NCBI GenBank assembly: GCA_020446675.1
Contig: JAGREE010000007.1
Span: 53,753-117,752 of the forward strand
DNA: 64,000 nt
Reading direction: 5' to 3'
Source of the DNA: Alphaproteobacteria bacterium
Lineage (GTDB): Bacteria > Pseudomonadota > Alphaproteobacteria > Sphingomonadales > Emcibacteraceae
The notes below the pieces were generated by a model that saw only the letters and a program-made list of their open reading frames with translations, searched no databases and was not told the DNA's origin. Positions 55,123 through 64,000 of this stretch are shown here, one piece after another. The number at the start of each line of letters is the position of its first letter. Position 1 is the first letter of the stretch. Both the position numbers and the translations under genes were made by a program.

Positions 55123-57273
55123 GTGATACGTCAATTTGAACTGGTAGATATGGTCAAGGCTTATGACCCGGATATAGACGAGGCCCGTCTGAACCGGGCT
55201 TATGTTTTTTCCATGAAGGCACACGGTTTGCAGAAACGGGCAAGCGGTGATCCTTATTTTTCTCATCCGCTTGAAGTAGCGGGAATTCTCACGGAAATGC
55301 AGCTTGATTGTGACACCATTGTCACGGCACTGCTTCATGATACGATTGAAGACACCGTCGCCACTTATGAGCAGATCGAAGAACTGTTTGGAACCGACAT
55401 TGCCAAAATGGTTGATGGTGTCACCAAGCTGTCTGAACTTGAATATACATCTGAAACCTCAAAACAGGCCGAAAATTTTCGTAAATTCCTGTTGGCGATG
55501 TCAAATGATATCCGTGTATTGCTGGTAAAACTTGCTGACCGCCTCCATAATATGCGCACCCTTCATTACATCAAAAATCCTGAGAAAAGAGCCCGGATTT
55601 CCAGGGAGACACTGGATATATACGCGCCACTTGCCGAGCGTATAGGAATGCAGGAGCTTATGAATGAGCTTGAGGATCTTGCATTTCCACATGTTTATCC
55701 GGAAGCCCACGAGTCGATAATGAAAAGGCTCGATTATCTTTATGCCAACACTGAAAATATCCGTGATGAAGTGATTACGGAGCTTGAAAAGATATTTGCC
55801 AAAAATTTTATCGATGCCGAGGTCATTGGCAGAAGGAAACAGCCTTACTCCATATGGAAGAAAATCACATACAGAAATGTCAGTCTTGAAAATCAGGCTG
55901 ATTTATTCGCTTTTCGGGTGATTGTTGATGATGTCGGTGATTGTTATAAGGCACTCGGCGTAATTCATCAGGTTTGGCAGGCCGTGCCGGGACTACTTAA
56001 AGATTATATTTCTATGCCAAAACCAAATGGATACCAGTCCATCCATACAGTGGTGATCGGCCCGCAAAGAAAACGAATTGAAGTTCAGATCAGATCAACC
56101 GAAATGGACATTATTGCAGAGAAGGGGGTGGCCGCACACTGGCGATATAAAAATGACGCCTCGCCAAAGGATGGCGTTCATTATCGCTGGCTTCGTGACC
56201 TTCTGGAAATACTTGAGCATGCTGCTGATCCGGAAGAATTTTTGGAACATACCAAAATTGCCATGTATCAGAATCAGGTTTTCTGCTTTACCCCGAAGGG
56301 TGAGCTTATAAATCTTCCATCCGGCTCAACGGTTGTTGATTTTGCCTATGCTGTTCATACGATCATTGGTGAAACCTGTGTTGGCGGTAAAGTAAACGGC
56401 GAACCGGTTCAGCTGAAACGGATACTATCAAATGGTGACCAGGTTGAAATCCTAACCTCAAAAGCACAGAAGCCCCATAAAAGCTGGGAAAATTTTGTTG
56501 TTACCGGAAAAGCGAAGGCAGCGATCCGGCGATATACAAGACAGCAGCAAAAACAGGAATATATCAGGCTGGGCGAAGAAATTCTGAAGCATTCGTTTGA
56601 GCAGGAAAATCGTGAATATACAATTAAATCGATAAATGATGCCGCCAATAAGCTCACCCTGGATGGCGGCGCATCAACCGTATTTGAAAAAGTCGGCAGT
56701 GGAGAAATTTCAGACAGGAAAGTCCTTGAAATCATTTTCCCGAGACTTAAAGACAAAAAAGAGATTAAAAAAGCGTCATCAATAATCCTGGACACCAAAC
56801 GAACCCACAAAGGGGGCGATAATCAGCTGCCTATTAAAGGGCTTACCCCCGGACTTCCTGTTCATATTTCCAAATGCTGCCATCCGCTGCCGGGGGATCG
56901 TATAGTCGGGATTGTCTCAGAAGGAAAGGGAATAATGGTCCATACCATAGATTGTGAAGCCCTGGATGTTTATACTGAAGCGCCGGAAGCCTGGCTTGAT
57001 CTTTCATGGCATCCAAAAGATGAGGATTCGGAAATTTTTATCGGACGGGCCGACATGACAATAAAGCATGTGCCGGGGGCTCTTGCTTCGGTGCTCTCTA
57101 TTATCGCGCAGGATGACGGTAATGTCAGTAATATCAAATTCAGCGAGCGATCCGCGGACATTTTCAGAATTGAGCTTGATCTTGAGGTCAGAGATGCTAA
57201 ACATTTGACAGACATTATTTCTGCGCTTCGAGCCAGCAAATTTGTTAATACAATTGAGCGCGCATTCACATAA
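55123..57273 (+). CDS. rsh: Bifunctional (p)ppGpp synthase/hydrolase
   Basis: A 716-residue RelA/SpoT homologue. HD hydrolase: YFSHPLEVAGIL and TALLHDTIEDTVATY (His-Asp pair near 70); synthetase: SIWKKITYRN, MPKPNGYQSIHTVV and EVQIRSTEMDIIAE; TGS domain VFCFTPKGELINLPSGSTVV; and C-terminal ACT from about 640. Both catalytic halves look intact. It starts with GTG at 55123, where the protein begins IRQFELVDMVKAYDPD as in related alphaproteobacterial enzymes; an ATG at codon 10 is the alternative. Confidence 0.96.
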   Translation: MIRQFELVDMVKAYDPDIDEARLNRAYVFSMKAHGLQKRASGDPYFSHPLEVAGILTEMQLDCDTIVTALLHDTIEDTVATYEQIEELFGTDIAKMVDGVTKLSELEYTSETSKQAENFRKFLLAMSNDIRVLLVKLADRLHNMRTLHYIKNPEKRARISRETLDIYAPLAERIGMQELMNELEDLAFPHVYPEAHESIMKRLDYLYANTENIRDEVITELEKIFAKNFIDAEVIGRRKQPYSIWKKITYRNVSLENQADLFAFRVIVDDVGDCYKALGVIHQVWQAVPGLLKDYISMPKPNGYQSIHTVVIGPQRKRIEVQIRSTEMDIIAEKGVAAHWRYKNDASPKDGVHYRWLRDLLEILEHAADPEEFLEHTKIAMYQNQVFCFTPKGELINLPSGSTVVDFAYAVHTIIGETCVGGKVNGEPVQLKRILSNGDQVEILTSKAQKPHKSWENFVVTGKAKAAIRRYTRQQQKQEYIRLGEEILKHSFEQENREYTIKSINDAANKLTLDGGASTVFEKVGSGEISDRKVLEIIFPRLKDKKEIKKASSIILDTKRTHKGGDNQLPIKGLTPGLPVHISKCCHPLPGDRIVGIVSEGKGIMVHTIDCEALDVYTEAPEAWLDLSWHPKDEDSEIFIGRADMTIKHVPGALASVLSIIAQDDGNVSNIKFSERSADIFRIELDLEVRDAKHLTDIISALRASKFVNTIERAFT

Positions 57274-57287
57274 AGACAGAGGACGCT

Positions 57288-57875
57288 ATGAATAAAGAAG
57301 CTGTATTAAAGGAATTCAGAGACGCAAAGGCATTGCTGGAAGGACATTTCCTGCTTTCATCCGGCCTTCATAGTGAAATGTATCTGCAATGCGCTCGGGT
57401 TCTTATGTGCCCGGAAAGGGCAGCCCGGCTCTGTAGTGCATTAGCAGAAAAAATCAGACTAAATATAGAGCCTGAAATAGATATGGTGGTTTCCCCTGCC
57501 ATGGGTGGCGTGATTGTGGGTTATGAAATGGGGCGACAACTTGGTGTCAATGCTATTTTCACTGAACGGGTTGAAGGCATATTTGAACTTCGCCGTGGTT
57601 TTGAAATCCCTAAAGGGGCAAATGTCTTAATGGCAGAAGATATTGTCACAACAGGTCTTTCTTCCAGAGAGTGTATTGAAACAATTGAAAAATACGGTGG
57701 TAAAGTGGTGGCCGCCAGCTGTCTCGTGGACCGCAGTAACGGAAAAGTGGATGTTGGTGTTCCTCTTGTGTCTTTAATGGGGCTTGAAATTCCGGCATAT
57801 TCGGCAGATAACCTGCCTGCGCATCTCAAAAATAGCGAGGCTGTAAAGCCAGGAAGTCGCGATTTAAAAAAATAA
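57288..57875 (+). CDS. pyrE: Orotate phosphoribosyltransferase
   Basis: A 195-residue enzyme making orotidylate from orotate and PRPP. The PRPP-binding signature is VLMAEDIVTTGLSSRECIET (near 120), with GHFLLSSGLHSEMYLQCARV at the N-terminus and VVSPAMGGVIVGYEMGRQLG. It follows rsh by 14 bases and leads into the DUF2062 gene. Confidence 0.96.
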   Translation: MNKEAVLKEFRDAKALLEGHFLLSSGLHSEMYLQCARVLMCPERAARLCSALAEKIRLNIEPEIDMVVSPAMGGVIVGYEMGRQLGVNAIFTERVEGIFELRRGFEIPKGANVLMAEDIVTTGLSSRECIETIEKYGGKVVAASCLVDRSNGKVDVGVPLVSLMGLEIPAYSADNLPAHLKNSEAVKPGSRDLKK

Positions 57876-57900
57876 CAATATAATTTTATGAGGTTTCGTC

Positions 57901-58500
57901 CTGTTTAAGCGCCGAAAAAAACAATCCCTACTTGAAAAACTGAGAGAGTTTTTGTGGCCTAAATCAGGTTGGAAACGTGCTGCCAGTTACCTTCATCACC
58001 GCATTGCTCGAATTGATGGAACGCCATATGCTATTGCCTCCGGGTTTGCCTGTGGTGCAGCGGTTTCTTTTACCCCATTTGTAGGGCTTCATTTTGTTAT
58101 TGCGGCAATAATTGCATGGATTGTCCGGGGAAATATATTTACCTCAGCGATCGGAACAGCGGTTGGTAATCCGTGGACTTTCCCCTTAATCTGGGCTGTG
58201 ACGTATGATTTGGGGATTAGAATACTCGGCTGGCAGGCAACAGATGATATTATGGTCAAAATGGGTGAAATGTTCAGCAGTTTTACAATTGTTGATCTTG
58301 TGAATGATCCCTTTAAAGCCTTGGAACCATTTTTTGAAACAGTATTTTTGCCGATGCTTCTGGGCGGTGTTATTATTGGAGGGGTATTATGGATCGCTTT
58401 TTATTGGCCGATTTACAAATTGGTTTCACAATATAAAGTTAACCGCCTTAAAAGAAGGCAGATGAAAATGAAGAAGGGTAAATATAATGAGCAGCAATAG
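57901..58500 (+). CDS. DUF2062 membrane protein, probable CTG start
   Basis: A 199-residue inner-membrane protein of unknown function with three hydrophobic segments ([35 protein letters not shown], and [20 protein letters not shown]). The conserved family N-terminus is encoded upstream of any ATG/GTG/TTG start: [20 protein letters not shown]. In this frame, the codon before that segment is CTG (57901) preceded by GAGG, and TGA lies four codons upstream. A TTG at 57952 would discard the conserved 17 residues. Overlaps pdxJ by 14 bases. Confidence 0.85.
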   Translation: MFKRRKKQSLLEKLREFLWPKSGWKRAASYLHHRIARIDGTPYAIASGFACGAAVSFTPFVGLHFVIAAIIAWIVRGNIFTSAIGTAVGNPWTFPLIWAVTYDLGIRILGWQATDDIMVKMGEMFSSFTIVDLVNDPFKALEPFFETVFLPMLLGGVIIGGVLWIAFYWPIYKLVSQYKVNRLKRRQMKMKKGKYNEQQ

Positions 58501-59227
58501 AATTAGACTAGGTGTAAATATTGATCATGTCGCAACAGTAAGAAATGCCCGCGGCGGTTTTCACCCGGACCCAATCAGAGCTGCTCTTCTTGCTGAAAAA
58601 GCGGGCGCAGACGGCATTACCGCTCATCTACGTGAAGACAGAAGGCATATAAAAGACAGTGACATCGAAAGATTAATGGCTGAAATTTCAATTCCACTCA
58701 ATTTTGAAATGGCCGCGACAGAAGAAATGCTTGAAATAGCCACACGTTTAAAACCTGCATCTTCCTGCATTGTGCCTGAAAAACGCGAGGAACTGACCAC
58801 AGAGGGGGGTTTGGATGTCATCGGCAGTTATAATCATCTTAAAGAGTATATTGGTAACCTTAAAGCAGCAGGCGTTAGTGTCAGTCTGTTTATCGATCCT
58901 GATCCAGATCAGATTAAAGCATCCAAGGAACTTGGTGCGGATAAAGTTGAACTCCACACAGGATCTTATGTTGATGCAAGCGGAAAAATAAGGGAAGATG
59001 AACTGGAAAGACTGAGAGTAGGGGCCAAAAGGTGCGGAGAGCTTGATCTGGAGGTTCATGCTGGACATGGGCTTAATTATGAAACAGTAGAGGCCGTTGC
59101 CAAAATTAAAGAATTTACCGAATTCAATATTGGTCATTTTCTTATTGGGGAAGCAATTTTTGTTGGACTGGAAAGCACTATAAATGAAATGCGCCGGCTT
59201 ATGGACAAGGGGCGGAATAATTGCTAG
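58487..59227 (+). CDS. pdxJ: Pyridoxine 5'-phosphate synthase
   Basis: A 246-residue PdxJ, which condenses 1-deoxyxylulose 5-phosphate with aminoacetone phosphate in vitamin B6 synthesis. Family sequences: [51 protein letters not shown] and [13 protein letters not shown], then [13 protein letters not shown] near the end. Its start overlaps the DUF2062 gene. The pdxJ-acpS-lepB-rnc-era order is conserved in the class. Confidence 0.97.
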   Translation: MSSNRIRLGVNIDHVATVRNARGGFHPDPIRAALLAEKAGADGITAHLREDRRHIKDSDIERLMAEISIPLNFEMAATEEMLEIATRLKPASSCIVPEKREELTTEGGLDVIGSYNHLKEYIGNLKAAGVSVSLFIDPDPDQIKASKELGADKVELHTGSYVDASGKIREDELERLRVGAKRCGELDLEVHAGHGLNYETVEAVAKIKEFTEFNIGHFLIGEAIFVGLESTINEMRRLMDKGRNNC

Positions 59228-59261
59228 CGAAGTCACATTTAAGACATATTGGAATTACTAA

Positions 59262-59669
59262 ATGAGAATCATTGGGCTGGGAAATGATTTGGTGGATATC
59301 CGCCGTATTGAAAAATCATTAAATCAGTTTGGCGGAAAATTTATGGAACGGATTTTTACTGACCATGAAATTGCATATTGTAGATCGAAAGGGAATGCTG
59401 CTGCAAATTTTGCCAAAAGATTTGCAGCAAAAGAAGCATGCGCAAAAGCATTGGGAACAGGAATTGCCCATGGGATTTACTGGAAAGATATTTGTGTGAT
59501 CAATGATGAGCATGGAAAACCGACCTTAAAGCTAAGTGGTGGAGCGCTTGAAAGATTAAAGGAGCTGACACCGTGCGGCATGCTCTCTCAAATTGATCTC
59601 TCAATTACGGATGAACACCCGATGGCACAGGCAATCGTAATTTTTACGGCACTAAAAAGTGATGAATAA
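59262..59669 (+). CDS. acpS: Holo-ACP synthase
   Basis: A 135-residue phosphopantetheinyl transferase. Signatures: IIGLGNDLVDIRRIEKSLNQ with the metal-binding Asp, and FAKRFAAKEACAKALGTGI (Glu near 58). It activates the fatty-acid ACP and probably the sphingolipid-linked ACP encoded at 32728. Confidence 0.96.
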   Translation: MRIIGLGNDLVDIRRIEKSLNQFGGKFMERIFTDHEIAYCRSKGNAAANFAKRFAAKEACAKALGTGIAHGIYWKDICVINDEHGKPTLKLSGGALERLKELTPCGMLSQIDLSITDEHPMAQAIVIFTALKSDE

Positions 59670-59768
59670 ATTAGAATAATACTTTGAGTTTTAAAAATTC
59701 ATGGGTTATTGCTATGTGTTGTATGAAGGATTAGGCTATAGTGAAAATATTACAGATGGTTACAGTTC

Positions 59769-60569
59769 ATGAGCGAAAAAGAAGATAAAGCAATAGCCAA
59801 AGATTTGGCAAAATCAGTTCTATTAAAAGAAGATGAAAGCTGGACAGATTTCTTTAAGACAATTTTTTATGCCTTTCTGATTGCTATTTCTTTCAGAACG
59901 TTTGTTTTACAACCATTTTCTATTCCATCAGAATCGATGTTGAAAAACCTTATGGTTGGTGACTTTCTAATGGTCTCAAAATTTTCATATGGTTATTCAA
60001 AACATTCGCTTCCATGGAGCCTGCCATTGATTCCGGGGCGAATTTTTGCGTCTGATGTTGAGCGTGGTGATGTTGTGGTTTTTCGCCTGCCTCGGGACCC
60101 GGGTACTTATTATATTAAGCGCATAGTTGGTGTTCCGGGTGATAAAATACAGGTTAAGGGTGGTCGGCTTTATCTGAATGATGAGAAAATACCAACAAAA
60201 CAGCTTGATGATTATGTACGTACTGATGAATATGGCCATGAAGAAAGATTTCACCGCATCCAGGAAACCATGCCAAATGGCAAAAGTTATGTAACACTGG
60301 ATATTCGGTACATGCAGGGCAGTATGGCTGATGATACCGACGTCTATATTGTGCCCGAGGGCCATTATTTTGCGATGGGGGATAACAGAGATAACTCACA
60401 GGACAGCCGCTGGCCCAGCAGTTCAGGTGTAGGTTATGTTCCAGCTGAAAATATTATTGGTAAAGCACAGTGGATTACACTTTCATTTGATAATAATAGT
60501 GCCCTGTGGGAGTTTTGGAAATGGTTTCCTGCTGAACGCAGAGAACGTTTTTTTACAAAAATAAATTAA
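59769..60569 (+). CDS. lepB: Signal peptidase I
   Basis: A 266-residue membrane serine protease. One N-terminal membrane helix (FFKTIFYAFLIAISFRTFVL), the catalytic serine in QPFSIPSESMLKNLMVGDFL (near 56), the lysine in GTYYIKRIVGVPGDKI (near 119), and box E in AMGDNRDNSQDSRWPS. It releases exported proteins from the inner membrane, including those with signal peptides in this window. Confidence 0.97.
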   Translation: MSEKEDKAIAKDLAKSVLLKEDESWTDFFKTIFYAFLIAISFRTFVLQPFSIPSESMLKNLMVGDFLMVSKFSYGYSKHSLPWSLPLIPGRIFASDVERGDVVVFRLPRDPGTYYIKRIVGVPGDKIQVKGGRLYLNDEKIPTKQLDDYVRTDEYGHEERFHRIQETMPNGKSYVTLDIRYMQGSMADDTDVYIVPEGHYFAMGDNRDNSQDSRWPSSSGVGYVPAENIIGKAQWITLSFDNNSALWEFWKWFPAERRERFFTKIN

Positions 60570-60586
60570 GCTATTCAGGTGGAGCA

Positions 60587-61276
60587 TTGACAGAATATAA
60601 AGGTCAATATGCCGAGTTATATACTATTCTTGGCTATAAATTCAAAAATGAAACGCTCCTTCGCGAAGCGCTTACCCATCCCAGTTTGGAGGGGAACCCG
60701 AATTATCAGCGTATGGAGTTTGTCGGTGACCGCGTTCTGGGCCTTGCTATTGCGGTATGGATGTATGAGCTTCACCCAACCGCTGATGAGGGCGGGCTGG
60801 CCAGTCGTCATACAAATCTGGTTCGCCGGGAAGCCTGTACCAAGATCGGCAAAAAGCTTGAACTTGGAAGGTTTCTGCATATGGCCAAAAGCAGTGATGA
60901 AACGGGTGGTCGAACCAGAAATACGATAATTGCCGATTCAGTGGAGGCTATTATTGGGGCCATATTTCTTGATTCCGATTTTAAAACAGCGGAAAAATTT
61001 ATCCGCCGGAACTGGATTGATCTGGCCAATAACGTTAAGGTCGCCGACCGGGATGCCAAGACAAAATTGCAGGAAATGGTGCAAGCAACAGGAAGACCGA
61101 CACCTGTATATACAACTATAGACAAGACTGGTCCGGATCATGAACCGGTCTTCACCATAGCTGTCAGGGTACAGGATGAAGGGGAAGAGATAGCCAAGGG
61201 TCAATCAAAAAGAGAAGCAGAGAAGCAGGCGGCTTCTCTAATGCTGGCAAGGCTTAAAAGCAGCTGGAATAAATAA
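60587..61276 (+). CDS. rnc: Ribonuclease III
   Basis: A 229-residue double-strand RNase. The catalytic motif reads YQRMEFVGDRVLGLAIAVWM (the usual LEFLGD is MEFVGD here), and the second metal-site segment is NTIIADSVEAIIGAIFLDSD. A double-stranded RNA-binding domain occupies about 155-225. Start is TTG at 60587 with the strong ribosome site AGGTGGAG. It follows lepB closely and leads era. Confidence 0.96.
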   Translation: MTEYKGQYAELYTILGYKFKNETLLREALTHPSLEGNPNYQRMEFVGDRVLGLAIAVWMYELHPTADEGGLASRHTNLVRREACTKIGKKLELGRFLHMAKSSDETGGRTRNTIIADSVEAIIGAIFLDSDFKTAEKFIRRNWIDLANNVKVADRDAKTKLQEMVQATGRPTPVYTTIDKTGPDHEPVFTIAVRVQDEGEEIAKGQSKREAEKQAASLMLARLKSSWNK

Positions 61277-61298
61277 TCACTTTAATGAAAGAATTGAA

Positions 61299-62213
61299 AT
61301 GACAGAAGAGGCTGATGTAAAAGCAACGCGCTGTGGTTTTGTGGCCCTGATAGGGGCGCCCAATGCGGGAAAGTCGACACTTCTGAATTCGCTCGTTGGC
61401 AGCAAAATTGCGATCGTTACTCATAAAGTTCAAACCACAAGGTCAAGATTGGTCGGGGTGGCGGTATATGGTCAGTCCCAAATGATTTTTGTTGATACGC
61501 CAGGTATTTTTCAGCCGCGTAAAAGGCTGGAGCGTGCAATGGTGGCGGCGGCCTGGGAAGGCGCCAATGACGCTGATGTCATCGTTCTGCTTGTTGATTC
61601 CACAAAAAAACTGGATGACAGCACAAGAATGATTGCTGAAGGACTTAAAGAGAGTAAGAAGAAAAAAATTCTGGCTCTTAATAAAATTGACATTGTAAAA
61701 CGGGACAGCCTATTGGCATTGTCAAAGGAACTCAATGAGCTTGGCGGCTTTGAAGCCACAATGATGATTTCTGCCAAGACAGGAAATGGTCTTACCGATC
61801 TGCAGGATGAAATAGCCAACTTTCTGCCGGAAAGTCCCTGGCTTTATCCGGAAGATCACTTAACTGATATCACGGAAAGGATGCTGGCTTCGGAAATAAC
61901 CCGTGAAAAATTTTTCCTACGCTATCATGAGGAACTCCCTTATGCCGCAACGATTGAGACGGAACGCTGGAAGGATTTAAAGGATGGCAGTGTAAGAATT
62001 GAACAGGTCATTTATGTCGAGCGTGACAGCCAGAAAGCGATGGTTATCGGTAAAGGCGGGCAGGGCCTTAAAACCATTGGCAAAATGGCCCGTGAAGAAC
62101 TGGAAGAGCTGCTTGACCGCAAAGTCCATTTATTCATTTTCGTAAAGGTCCGAAAAGGATGGAGCGACGATAAGGAGCGGTATCAAAATATGGGTCTTGA
62201 CTGGGTTAAATAA
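61299..62213 (+). CDS. era: GTPase Era
   Basis: A 304-residue GTPase needed for 30S subunit maturation. G1 ALIGAPNAGKSTLLNSLVG, G3 FVDTPGIFQPRKRLE, G4 LALNKIDIVK and a C-terminal KH domain with VMVIGKGGQGLKTIGKMARE-like sequence (near 250) are intact. recO, often the next gene, is absent; the neighbour is a convergent arginase. Confidence 0.96.
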   Translation: MTEEADVKATRCGFVALIGAPNAGKSTLLNSLVGSKIAIVTHKVQTTRSRLVGVAVYGQSQMIFVDTPGIFQPRKRLERAMVAAAWEGANDADVIVLLVDSTKKLDDSTRMIAEGLKESKKKKILALNKIDIVKRDSLLALSKELNELGGFEATMMISAKTGNGLTDLQDEIANFLPESPWLYPEDHLTDITERMLASEITREKFFLRYHEELPYAATIETERWKDLKDGSVRIEQVIYVERDSQKAMVIGKGGQGLKTIGKMAREELEELLDRKVHLFIFVKVRKGWSDDKERYQNMGLDWVK

Positions 62214-62228
62214 TAAAGAAATTGACCT

Positions 62229-63164
62229 TTATTCTCCCTGATAAAGTGAATGTGTCGGGAAAATCTGACGGCCAAAAAGGCTTGCCGTCAGATCAACAGC
62301 AATTTCAGCCGTGCTGTTTTTATTATCCAGCGCGGGATTGATTTCGGCAATATCAAGTGACCCCATAAGCCCTGAATCATGTATCATTTCCATGCAAAGC
62401 TGTGCTTCACGGTACGTAAGTCCGCCGGGTATGGTTGTTGCAACGCCGGGTGCAATGGATGGGTCCAGACTGTCAACATCAAAACTCACATGAAGATGAG
62501 CGCCTTTAATGGCAACATCATGCAAAATTTCCTGCATTGTCTGGCGTATGCCGATTTCGTCTATTCGGCGCATGTCGTAAACATTTATACCGCTTTCAAT
62601 GACCAGTTTTTTTTCATTTTCATCTACGGATCGTATGGCAATCTGATAGACATTTTCTGGTGTTACCATCGGAATGGCGTGACCGACCGCGAGCAGGTCG
62701 GGATGGCCGGTTCCGGTTGCAACGGCAACAGGCATGCCATGAATATTACCGGAGGGAGATGTCAGATTTGTATTATAATCAGCATGGGCATCAATCCAAA
62801 GAATGCAGATCGGCTTCCCAACTTCCGAACAATATTTTGCAATGGCCGCAACAGACCCAATCGACATGGCATGATCCCCACCCATCATAATCGGCAGACT
62901 GCCGGATTTGAGCTCATTATAAATGGCATCTCGAATATTTTCTGACCATTCTGTAATTTCCTTTAAATGACGATATCCATTTACCGGTGGCTGTTCAGGG
63001 TTGGCGGGACCACGCACATCCCCTGCGTCAGTGATATTGATGCCCTGTTTTTTCAGGGTTTCCAAAATACCAGCGACACGAAGGGCTTCCGGCCCCATTG
63101 AAGCACCACGATCACTGGCACCCATATCACTGGGAACACCGACAAGGGATACATTCTTATTCAT
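62229..63164 (-). CDS. rocF: Arginase
   Basis: A 311-residue ureohydrolase with the complete binuclear Mn site: MGGDHAMSIGSV, LWIDAHADYNTNLTSPSGNI (GNIHGMPV follows), and SFDVDSLDPSIAPGVATTIP. The length and the SGNIHGMP loop fit arginase better than agmatinase. It hydrolyses arginine to ornithine and urea. It is divergent from an Lrp/AsnC regulator with 220 A+T-rich bases between them, an arrangement that suggests regulation by it. Confidence 0.94.
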   Translation of the reverse strand: MNKNVSLVGVPSDMGASDRGASMGPEALRVAGILETLKKQGINITDAGDVRGPANPEQPPVNGYRHLKEITEWSENIRDAIYNELKSGSLPIMMGGDHAMSIGSVAAIAKYCSEVGKPICILWIDAHADYNTNLTSPSGNIHGMPVAVATGTGHPDLLAVGHAIPMVTPENVYQIAIRSVDENEKKLVIESGINVYDMRRIDEIGIRQTMQEILHDVAIKGAHLHVSFDVDSLDPSIAPGVATTIPGGLTYREAQLCMEMIHDSGLMGSLDIAEINPALDNKNSTAEIAVDLTASLFGRQIFPTHSLYQGE

Positions 63165-63386
63165 AATATTCTGCCTATAATCTTTGATTGAACGGGCAGG
63201 AAGTTTTTAGCTTCCCGTTTGATAGCCTGCCAGGATTCTGACATAAAAATGCATGAATGAAATTTTTATTTTTTAAATTAAGCCAAATAATATTCGGTAT
63301 ACTTGTATTTGGCTGAATTTTGTTTTATTATTTAGTATTTTTAATAAGTTAGACGTTATTAATTAGGATTATCACAGGATAATATT

Positions 63387-63869
63387 ATGAAAAAGAAAGC
63401 GATTGATCAGATTGACCTGAAGATTCTTTCGATTTTGCAGACAGATGCAAAAATTACCAATCATGATCTGGCCGGCAGGGTTCATCTTTCGCCAAGCAGT
63501 TGCCTGCAACGGGTAAGACGGCTAGAGGATGAAAATTATATAGAACGCTATATGGCCCATATTGATCTGAACAAGGTCTGCCGCACTGTCACTGTGATAT
63601 TAACAGTGAGCCTTCATGACCATACCAATGAGAATTTTGAAAATTTCAATAAGGCAATAAAAGAATTTCCCGAAATTGTTGAATGTTATACTGTGAGCGG
63701 CAATTTTGATTATTTTCTGCGTGTGGTCTGCCCGGATATGAAAAGCTATCTTGCCCTGAATGATGCTTTGATTGAACGGATGGGTGGTACGGCCAATATC
63801 AGCGGCCATGTTGTTCTGGAATGTATTAAACCATTTGAAGGTTATGCGATTGACGCGCTGGTTGAATAG
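63387..63869 (+). CDS. Lrp/AsnC family regulator
   Basis: A 160-residue regulator: N-terminal helix-turn-helix (ITNHDLAGRVHLSPSSCLQR, near 26-45) and a C-terminal RAM/AsnC ligand domain from about 65 (VECYTVSGNFDYFLRVVCPD). Likely an arginine- or ornithine-responsive controller of the divergent arginase gene; this is inferred from position. Confidence 0.92.
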   Translation: MKKKAIDQIDLKILSILQTDAKITNHDLAGRVHLSPSSCLQRVRRLEDENYIERYMAHIDLNKVCRTVTVILTVSLHDHTNENFENFNKAIKEFPEIVECYTVSGNFDYFLRVVCPDMKSYLALNDALIERMGGTANISGHVVLECIKPFEGYAIDALVE

Positions 63870-63918
63870 ACCGATTTACCTTGACTCCTGTTTTTTATTT
63901 ACTTAATGAAATGTTATA

Positions 63919-63933
63919 TGATAACGATTATCA
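63919..63933. promoter_or_regulatory. Fur-box-like palindrome
   Basis: TGATAACGATTATCA has perfect 6-base arms around CGA and resembles the GATAATGATAATCATTATC Fur consensus. It lies 34 bases before the start of the gene cut at the window edge. Confidence 0.55.
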
Positions 63934-63967
63934 GTAACAAATAAGAAAAATATAATAAAGAGAAAAA

Positions 63968-64000
63968 ATGACTGAAAAAACTGCCCGCACCATAGGGGGA
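63968..64000 (+). CDS. Start of a gene cut by the right edge
   Basis: ATG at 63968 preceded by AAAGAGAAAAA, reading MTEKTARTIGG to the edge. Only eleven codons are visible. If the palindrome upstream is a Fur site, this would be an iron-regulated gene, but nothing in the residues identifies it. Confidence 0.5.
   Translation, partial: MTEKTARTIGG

Overview
The window looks like a piece of an alphaproteobacterial chromosome of moderate to low G+C, probably from a marine or otherwise free-living lineage. The main evidence is the block rpoZ - rsh - pyrE - DUF2062 gene - pdxJ - acpS - lepB - rnc - era (54.6-62.2 kb), which is typical of the class. Supporting signs are an sdhE-mfd pair facing recG, two DUF2336 proteins and a serine palmitoyltransferase of the Sphingomonas/Caulobacter type. 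I cannot fix the genus. Most of the window is housekeeping DNA; the accessory part is at the left.

Left, 0-9.7 kb: a cut gene, a secreted protein and tRNA-Pro(GGG), then an A+T-rich block with a glycosyltransferase, a FkbM methyltransferase and a membrane acyltransferase, all likely to act on surface polysaccharide. The acyltransferase is bracketed by two 258-bp direct repeats, each holding the broken start of a YjbR/MmcQ-like gene. A Tat-signal alanine racemase, a coupled secreted protein, an ankyrin protein, a Sel1-type lipoprotein gene with an internal stop, and a group of palindromic repeats follow.

9.7-25.6 kb: pirin, radC-map-sfsA (overlapping genes), a CinA-like protein, tRNA-Leu(UAA), a DUF2336 protein, a PAS histidine kinase, NAD kinase, a second DUF2336 protein, a lone flagellar rod-like protein, mfd-sdhE and recG.

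25.6-35.8 kb is the most interesting part. One strand carries lptF-lptG, a GNAT-type N-acyltransferase, a DUF502 gene and rsmJ; the same strand further right carries a fatty-acyl-AMP ligase, an NAD-dependent epimerase/reductase, an acyl carrier protein and serine palmitoyltransferase. Between them lies a diverged lipid-kinase-like gene. Together these match the five-gene set for bacterial ceramide synthesis, with a possible modifying enzyme and a possible exporter.

36-54 kb: a DMT exporter, recX-MFS, an EF-hand protein, dapA-smpB-UDG, a MarR regulator with two well-formed operators in front of an arylamine N-acetyltransferase, an aminotransferase, a TPR membrane protein, a very long secreted pentapeptide-repeat protein, a surface protein, a tandem metallo-beta-lactamase-fold pair, a type V-like uracil-DNA glycosylase and a NYN-domain protein. 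54-64 kb: the conserved core block, then arginase divergent from an Lrp/AsnC regulator, and the first codons of a gene preceded by a Fur-box-like palindrome.
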